Assembly: GCF_037126465.1 (NCBI RefSeq)
Contig: NC_088209.1
Span: 12,098,052 to 12,162,051 of the forward strand
Length of the DNA: 64,000 nucleotides
Direction: 5' to 3'
Origin: Ornithodoros turicata
Taxonomy: Eukaryota > Arthropoda > Arachnida > Ixodida > Argasidae
This document shows, one piece after another, positions 57,552-64,000 of the stretch. The stretch's first letter is position 1; the number at the start of each line of letters is the position of its first letter. A model generated the notes under the pieces. The model was not told the origin of the DNA and made no database searches. It worked only from the letters and a program-made list of their open reading frames with translations. A program made the position numbers and the translations under genes.

Positions 57552-59040
57552 ACACCCTTCTTTTGTTTGCCGACGTGCGTGTTCGAAACCGCGGAATGGT
57601 GAAAACACTGGACTGGCGACAGAATTCCGTTCCCGAGACGGAGTCGCAGAGGAGGTAGAACGAGAAGACTGTTTTCTTTGTTCCGTAATTATGGTTGAGG
57701 TAACAAGGTGCCGTTGTTTTGTACGTTGTTTGAACGTTGTTTGTGGGTGGAGGAGGCCCCTTGTGTGTGTGTGTGATTGGGAAAGGGTAGGCTTCAGAGC
57801 CTTAACTGTGCCGCGTGCTTATGTTGTCTTCAGTACGCGTCGAGCCATCAGAGGTCGGTACATCAGGTAGTATTGGTACCTAGTCACTTGCAAGTTCTAG
57901 GTTTGTGCGACACAAATGAAGCATCAACCAAACGTTGTTTGCTGCCTCGTCAACAGCAGCTGGACCACGCACGTTTTTTTTTTTTTTTCCCCTCCTCGTC
58001 GTCACGATCTCCCCCTTTTCCCCGAGTCTCTGAATGTAAAAGGGTGTGCTATGCCTCACGAAGTGCTTCTTCTTGAAACTCTCTTTTCATATTGTCGCTG
58101 TTTCGATTTCTCAGACATTGTAGACCTCCCACTGACGAAGTGTCACAAATCATTTGTCGAAGCATGTTTGCACAAAAAGAAAACTGCGTGTAAAACTATG
58201 CTCAGGATTGTACTTGAACCTAAGGTTTTCTTCTACTGCCCTGTTATGGAGTTTTGCATTCTGTGGGTATTTATCCCCGTGCTATGCAGTTCTGCACTTG
58301 ACCATTTTTGTTCTTGAGAAAAAGGATGGTGCATGTGTGGCCTGATTGGCTCACTACTGGCACCTTGCCTTGCATTTTCATGCTTCTACCCTGTAAGGAA
58401 CTAAAGCAAAATTCACTGTTGCTGTGTACTCGGCTGACTGTGAGGAAAACTGACTTGGTTTGGAACAACCAGTTGAAGGAGAGGAGGAGATTAAAGGCAA
58501 TATGCAAGCGGTGGTTGTGTGACCAAACTAGATGCCCCGACACAGCTAGTCGAGTACATAGAACCAAATGTAACGATATGTTCGAGAGCTGAAACTGCAA
58601 AAACTGGATGGTCACGATATTTTTCAAGCACGACACATCCCAATATCTGTGCAGGTTGTTACGATACAACAAGGTCATGTAAAGGTAGAGCTTGAAGTAA
58701 CACGAGGCCACGCCACTAAGTGACAGATATGTTTCTTTATGTAAGGACTTTCAAAAGAGTCTTCTGAGCAAACACAGCGGTAATGGGTATTTCCGTCGCT
58801 AAATTTTGCATAGTGTCTGACTGCTTCTCTGCCCTACATAAGGATGTCAAAATGTAACATAAGTGGTGAGCAATGTAGGCATGGGACCAGGGGCAAACAC
58901 CTCCATTCCATGGCATGGTACTGTATGCAGGCCAGATCACATCTTGCATCAGCAACTGGACAAGGTATTGTCGTCCCCACCTGAGCCTGCCATGTGCGTG
59001 CAATTTTTATTTTGCTAATACAAAGCTAATAAAACAAACT
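57552..59040 (+). other. CDK9 3' UTR with polyadenylation signal at 59,028
   Basis: No other coding frame is convincing between the CDK9 stop and AATAAA at 59,028-59,033, so a ~1.5-kb 3' UTR is likely. A T run lies at 57,967-57,978 and a longer one (about 20 T) just after the signal near 59,094-59,114. Confidence 0.55.
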
Positions 59041-59412
59041 GTTCTGCAGGCCTTCCAACATTGCGTTGTGATTCCCACTACGGTATCAACGAGTTTTTTT
59101 TTTTTTTTTTTTTTAATACTAGCAAGTTGCCCCGTTTCAGCCAATCACGTAAAGTGCGACACTGGTCTGCTACTCGCCGTAATCAGGATAATTCTGCTAG
59201 TCTTTTCTTCTCTTCTTTTTGCTTTCTTTCCTCTTGTTTTTGTTGTGCTCTTTCTTCTGCGAGGTACAGCTGTTCTGCTACGAATTCCTTCCATGGTTTG
59301 GGCTCTTCGCCTTCCTTTGGTTTTTCTATCAACTGGCGCAGGCTAATTTCTATCCTCGGCCCTGTAATGATAGTAAACCGGTCTTAGCTGCTTGGTGGAC
59401 TGCGGTTAAAAT

Positions 59413-59610
59413 CTAGTGATATTCGCGGCAATGTAGAGTCTTACTTGGGCCTTCAAAGTAGTCTCTCAAGAATATGTCGTATATGGGACGGCTCAAAAAG
59501 AGTGCCGTAGCTCCTGTCAGTACAGCGAGCCTAATATAACGGAAATGGCGATGGTACCATCGTAGTTTTGGTACTTTGAACGGCTGCTGCCGTCTGCTCC
59601 AAGGATCCAT
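59413..59610 (-). CDS. Possible small single-pass membrane protein (65 aa)
   Basis: Minus-strand frame starting MDPWSRRQQPFKVPKLRWYH, with a basic N-terminus (RHFRYIR) preceding a hydrophobic segment LAVLTGATALFLSRPIYDIF and a short polar tail ending CREYH. A short, basic, tryptophan/arginine-rich N-terminus plus one membrane segment is common among small mitochondrial inner-membrane proteins, but I do not recognise the family. The sequence upstream on the minus strand (59,620-59,720) is GC-rich and could be a promoter. It would be convergent with CDK9. No homologue is claimed. Confidence 0.4.
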   Translation of the reverse strand: MDPWSRRQQPFKVPKLRWYHRHFRYIRLAVLTGATALFLSRPIYDIFLRDYFEGPSKTLHCREYH

Positions 59611-59832
59611 TTCAAAACTGAATGCACATTCACCTACGGCACACAGGCCTGATCGGGCCCAGTTTGCGCAGTCGCAACCGCCAGTAGTCGTAGTTGCGAA
59701 CGTCGCCGCTTCGCGAGGTTTCTGCGCTTAAAGTCGTCCATTATAGAAATATAGAAATCGTAATTCGTAAGGAGAGGCTAGAAGCAAAGATGGCACTGGC
59801 CACGACCTACTCTGTACTAGACATGGATGGAT

Positions 59833-61178
59833 CACTCATCTCTATGTATAAAGGCGGGATCGCGCATAGGAGAGGGGAGAGGGGCTCGTGAGAGAGAGGT
59901 GCGGCAACCGGCCGCCATGTTGGAGGGCCCACTGGCGCCGGCTGCTCCCATAGGAAACAATGGGAAGCGATTTGATTTGGAGTATTTATTGCACTTTAAA
60001 CGCTCCTGACTGCTGATTAGCAAGCATCTTTCTTAGAAATCAGTGTGCTGATGTATTCCAAATGTGCTTCAGCCGTGTTCCTGTAGTTTTTAATGGTAAT
60101 TGCCTTCTTTTTCTTCTCCGCACCCTGTAGTCTGAATAGGTGGCCGTAAGTGTCGTGCACGGGGAGCATACGTATATGAAGGTGAATTCGGTGAATGTCA
60201 ACCTATAAAATTAATTCTTTTTGCCCGGAAAGGTTTCACACTGTTTGTTATTGTAAGGTACTTCCGTTTGTATATTTTTTGTTTGTTTTCGTTTGTTGTT
60301 CGGTTTTCGTGTGGTGTTCCGCGCGATTCTCGTTCGTTATTGTGTGGTTTGGTGTTGTATGGTTCTCGTTTGACTTTTTCCATGATCGTATTATGTTCTA
60401 CGAGTGTATCTGTGTGTGTTCTACAATAAGACCTCGATCCTTATTGTGAAGGGGCTCGTTATTTTATTCACCACCACCAGCTATGCGGTGGAGTATAGCC
60501 CCTGCGATGAAACTCCATATTCCTCATCTGAAAATAGCGTTATCGTCACGAGTGCATTGCAGTTATTCAGCTGTCAGCGTATTTCATTACAGAAATTCGA
60601 AGCGCTGTGCACGAAGAGCATGCACACGCATGACTTATATTACACACGCTGTATGAGCGACTACACATACGAGGTTAACACAGCAGTTTATTTACTTCCA
60701 CCGTACCTCACAAATTGCAAGAACAGTGGAACAAATGGGCATATTGGCGCAGGTTCTGCATCCGCTTCTTCGGCACAGCTGAGCGGGGAAGAGCATTGTT
60801 TATAGAAAATACATAGTTTTGAGATTGATAGGAGCAGCCACACATACTTTCTTAGTACGTAATGGCACCAGCGAAGTAGCAATGCAAGCAATTCCGAGTT
60901 GTCAGATGCATGCGATACGAATAAACAGATTTTTTCTCAAAATAAAGAGCTTACCTGTGAAAAATTATCCCTCTTTCTCTGTCCGTGTGAAGTGTACTCA
61001 AAGCTGCAACAAACTGGCATGACATGCCCTTTAATTTAAAGGTAAATTTAAAAAATACGGGCAGCCCCGCTTGAACTAAATGCAGACGACAGGACGCGTT
61101 GGGCCCACCAATATGGCGGCCGGTGACCACGCTGCCGGGCACCCTATCCGCGATCCAGCCTATCTATAGAGATCAGTG
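59833..61178. mobile_element. Second element with the termini of the satellite-inserted transposon
   Basis: The left end CACTCATCTCTATGTATAAA, then GGCGGGATCGCGCATAGGAG and GGCCGCCATGTTGG (59,910), is nearly the same as the inverted right end of 16,494-20,660. The right end has AATATGGCGGCC (61,110), CGCGATCCAGCC and ATAGAGATCAGTG. The octamers beside it (GGATGGAT and GTTGGCAC) do not match, so the insertion is old, rearranged, or the ends belong to different copies. The interior (1.1 kb) shows no THAP or transposase coding. Confidence 0.75.
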
Positions 61179-61363
61179 GTTGGCACTCTGTCCGACTTGT
61201 GTATCGTTTTGCTGCTTCACCAAAATCTCCCGGCTGGAAGAATAGAGAACTGTTCACGATGGCGAAATAATTTATTCTGTGTTGGCATCAGTGGGGCTAT
61301 ACTTATATGCTATGCAATGTTCGTTTGCAATACCCTCACCAATTAAACAAAAAATTACTGACT

Positions 61364-62165
61364 TGTGAATTTATTTATTTATTTTGTTTAAGGGATACTG
61401 CTGGACATCACCAAGATGTCATTTGCAGGAGTGTGAAAATAAAAGAAAATGTACAGATCATGAGCACATTGTGCAGCAAAAGTAAATCCACCGTCTCGGA
61501 ATTAGAACAAAATTAGCAAGAACTTAAATGGCAATTAAACAATAATTGAACGAACAACTGAACACGCATTTAAACAGGAGTAGGCATCAACAGCAAAACG
61601 GCACTTTGCTACCAGAAAGGTACCGAAACACCATCAAAAATAAAATACAGATTGTTTACATTTTTTGAAAGTAAGCATCAATACGAATAAATGAGGCAAG
61701 AGAGTTGAAGTTAACAAGATCGCTAGGCGGTGCATTCCAGTCCTTAATTACAATAGGGAAGAAGGAATTTTTAAAGACTTCAACCCTACTATACGGGGGC
61801 TTAATGTAACGATTATGGGTAGTTCTGGTGGCACCTCTCTGAATGAATGTAAAGTATTCATCATATGGAATTTTAAAAATTCCTGTCAGAATCTGCAAAA
61901 AAGGTTTTCTATCGTTGTATCCTTACTCGTGTTTTTAATGTAGGGAGGCCTGCCCGTACCAGCAGCGCAGAAGGAGAGTCTAAAGGGTTATATTTACTGT
62001 ATACGAAGCGCAGTGATTTTCTTTGAACCATTTCAAGCTGTGACACCATCGTCTTAGCTTGTGGAAACCAGACTGTAGAGGCGTATTCAATTAAGGGGCG
62101 AATACAAGTGGTATATGCTACTAATTTAATTATTTTTTTTGCTACGAATTTCGCATGTGATGGCA
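61364..62165 (-). mobile_element. Jockey-type non-LTR retrotransposon, 5'-truncated
   Basis: Minus-strand 3' end of an endonuclease-reverse transcriptase element. Coding remains lie at 61,656-62,166 (next entry), followed by a ~290-bp 3' UTR (GATGTCCAGCAGTATCCCTT on the minus strand) and an (AAAT)n tail at about 61,364-61,390. No target-site duplication identified. Confidence 0.75.
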
Positions 62166-62166
62166 C
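61656..62166 (-). pseudogene. Reverse transcriptase C-terminal relic (jockey-type), frameshifted
   Basis: First frame (down to 61,909) includes KLVAYTTCIRPLIEYASTVW, QLEMVQRKSLRFVYSKYN and LLVRAGLPTLKTRVRIQR. The second frame (61,898-61,656) continues ILTGIFKIPYDEYF, RTTHNRYIKPPYSRVEVFKN and SFFPIVIKDWNAPPSDLVNF to the stop. This is the standard post-thumb region of jockey/CR1-group elements (A-Y-x-x-x-I-R-P-x-x-E-Y-A-S, Q-R-x-x-R-F, S-F-F-P-x-x-I-x-x-W-N). The frameshift near 61,900 and the loss of everything 5' make it dead. Confidence 0.82.
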
Positions 62167-62170
62167 CAAC

Positions 62171-63111
62171 TGTCTACCCCATGAACGTGCACCTTCACCA
62201 ACTACATTTTTGCGACAATCCCCAAATCGGCAGCGGTTTCGTTCAAGACGTTTGACTGAACTGAATGACCCTTTAGCAAGGAGAGTTACACATTCGGCAG
62301 CACACGCACAAACAGGCAGGCAAAGATGGTGGGTTGAGACGACTGTCCGGACTTGGTATTTTATTTTATTTGTGTATTACTATTATTTATATTTATTTAT
62401 CATAAGTGCGATTATTTGGTACTTTTATTTCTTAGCGTTTATCTCGTTTGCTAAACGTTTGTTCTGGCATTAATTTTTAGTTGATGACGCGCACCCGCGA
62501 TAGAGAACAACAGCATCCCTGCGTTCGAGCGTATATTATTAATTACGTATAACGCATAAGATAACGATAATACCGTATGTTTGTCTCCAGTCCAAATGAT
62601 AATATTCGGACACCCCTACCCAATACTTTTTAAGATGGCAATTTATCAGCGCGAAACTACAAAGAAGAAAAGAAAAATATATGCAGTGAAGTTGTATTCT
62701 GAGCGGATGCAAAGACAGAGAGAGAGAGAGAGAAAAAGTCAACTGGATCGCTTTTCTTTTCTCTCTCGCTGGCCGGTATCAGTTTTTCCGGGGCCATTCC
62801 TACGGGACTATTCTTTTTGGGACTATTTCTTCCTACGCCCGAGACCGACATCGCAAGAAACTGTTCACATGTGCGCACCTCAACGTGAGAACAAGAGCAT
62901 TCAACACAGCCGGCGCTGGGCTTGGACTCTTTAGCACGGGAAGCCAAGTACAACGACATGTCCATTCACCAAGTCGGATCAACTGGAAAATATGTAGTGT
63001 TTGACAGGCTCTTCGCAGAGCTCCCCCCATAATAGCCGCTCAACCTGCTTGTTTCAGCCCCTCACTCTTCCTTCCTTTTCTGTTTGTTTTTTCGTACTGC
63101 ATGACGGCATG
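62171..63111. other. Intergenic, no recognised gene
   Basis: Includes a (GA)n microsatellite near 62,715-62,735. Short open frames only. Confidence 0.5.
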
Positions 63112-63352
63112 TACACTCTTAAAAATGAACTTCACCACATAGCACGCTCCTAGCCAACCACCATCCCGAATGACAACGTTCTCGTCCCTGATTTGTTGAA
63201 AACGGGAGGAGGAGCCTATTTTGTGCCGTGCATAATGGCACAAAATAGGCTCCTCCTCCCGTTTTCAACAAATCTAGGGCGAGAACGTTGTCATTCGGGA
63301 TGGTGGTTGGCTAGGAGCGTGCTATGTGGTGAAGTTCATTTTTAAGAGTGTA
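63112..63352. mobile_element. Near-perfect 241-bp palindrome (foldback MITE)
   Basis: TACACTCTTAAAAATGAACT at the left is mirrored by AGTTCATTTTTAAGAGTGTA at the right. Arms of ~117 bp match with only a few differences (for example CTCGTCCCTGATTTG against CAAATCTAGGGCGAG). The centre near 63,232 (GTGCCGTGCATAATGGCAC) leaves almost no loop. The central arms repeat AAAATAGGCTCCTCCTCCCG. The superfamily is unknown. Confidence 0.9.
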
Positions 63353-63740
63353 GATGAGAGGTCCACTACCCGCTTTCAGGAGTGCGGAAGCCTTATTTCG
63401 TTTTTCTTTTTCTTTTGCGTTTTGTGTGGGGGAGTATAATAACCCTTTTACCTCCGTTGGGTGTCATCGGTCTTGCTTTCTACCTACACAATGTCGGTTC
63501 ACTTCGAGTCTGCGCCGGCCTCTTTCTTTTTTCTTCCCCCACTTGTTCCGTTGCTGCTCTTGCTCACATGAACACAAAGCTAGCTGATTCACCATCTCCT
63601 TGGCCTGTGCACATATAAAGTGGGGCATGTAGTGAGAGGTCGAGCTGTGGCTTCAGTGTCTATCTGACCGTGTTCACGAGAGATAGCGTCAGGGACGACC
63701 ATGAAAGGCGCTTTGATCGGCAGCAGCCAACTAAGGACCA

Positions 63741-63925
63741 GCTCCGGTGGCGCAGCGGTAGCGCGTGCGCTTGGAGACTGGGAGGTCCGCGGTTCGAATC
63801 CGCGGGCCGGCTGTGCCGTCTGGGGTTTTTCCTGGGTTTCCCTCAGATGTGTAATAGGCGTATGCCGGCACAGTTCCCCTGAAGTCGGCCCATGGACGCA
63901 GCTATCCTCCCCCCGAGCGGATTCC
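63741..63925 (+). mobile_element. tRNA-derived SINE with intact A and B boxes
   Basis: The head contains an RNA polymerase III A box TGGCGCAGCGG (63,748-63,758) and a perfect B box GGTTCGAATCC (63,791-63,801), with a TTGGAGA anticodon-loop-like segment between. The body continues CTGTGCCGTCTGGGGTTTTT, then GCCGGCACAGTTCCCCTGAA and GTCGGCCCATGGACGCAG before a C-rich stretch. The head-plus-body layout resembles tick SINEs such as the Ruka family. Its 3' end and target duplications were not defined. Confidence 0.82.
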
Positions 63926-64000
63926 GCTCGGTCTTCCACTTCACCCTTTCCTCTCCTCCTCTCCACCACCTTTCCCTTCCCGAGAAACATGCCGCCTAAT

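Noticed and set aside
57322..57870. 182-codon frame overlapping the last CDK9 exon
   Set aside because: Shadow frame of the conserved CDK9 C-terminus, which is clearly coding in the other frame.
63741..63815. Functional tRNA gene
   Set aside because: A and B boxes are good but the 5' and 3' acceptor strands do not pair convincingly and a SINE body follows directly.

Overview
The window is eukaryotic, arthropod nuclear DNA, most probably from a tick (Ixodida). Protein-coding exons are short and scattered across large introns with GT/AG borders. Mobile elements of many classes are dense. A tRNA-derived SINE with a body typical of tick SINEs lies near the right edge. Both recognisable multi-exon genes read as arthropod orthologues. 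The species cannot be fixed from the sequence.

Layout. (1) 1-27,213 is one satellite array of a ~210-bp monomer that runs off the left edge. It shows higher-order structure: blocks of about 11 and 13 monomers, giving repeats of 2,304-2,310, 2,727 and 5,035 bp. At 16,494-20,660 it is interrupted by a 4.17-kb DNA transposon with terminal inverted repeats and an 8-bp target-site duplication; deleting the element and one duplicate restores a perfect monomer. The element carries a THAP-like first exon, so it is P-element-like, and it contains a Penelope-like retroelement fragment (GIY-YIG endonuclease end) flanked by an inverted copy of its own 3' end. (2) 27,214-28,400 holds a non-LTR retrotransposon 3' end. 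(3) 28,401-40,027 (+) is a seven-exon gene for an Fcf2-domain pre-rRNA processing protein (DNTTIP2/TdIF2 family). Its introns are packed with elements: a THAP/P-like relic broken by a mariner-type foldback element, two nested hAT-type elements, two pogo/Tigger-type elements and one further hAT element with a perfect 8-bp duplication. (4) 40,028-45,960 has no recognisable gene, only repeats. (5) 45,961-46,299 (-) is a small coiled-coil protein gene that shares a ~360-bp divergent intergenic region with (6) CDK9, seven exons at 46,662-57,551 (+), the kinase of P-TEFb. Its introns hold a mariner-type element with a nested foldback, two pogo-type elements, a SINE fragment, an 872-bp TIR element and a 5'-truncated retrotransposon with a 12-bp target-site duplication. 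(7) 57,552-64,000 holds the CDK9 3' UTR, a small membrane-protein ORF on the minus strand, a second element sharing the termini of the satellite-inserted transposon, a jockey-type retrotransposon tail, a near-perfect 241-bp palindrome and a full SINE.

Neither host gene depends on the other: one acts in ribosome biogenesis, the other in transcription elongation. The most unusual part is the satellite: its higher-order organisation, its antisense frames that stay open across several monomers, and the datable nesting satellite > P-like element > Penelope-like element.
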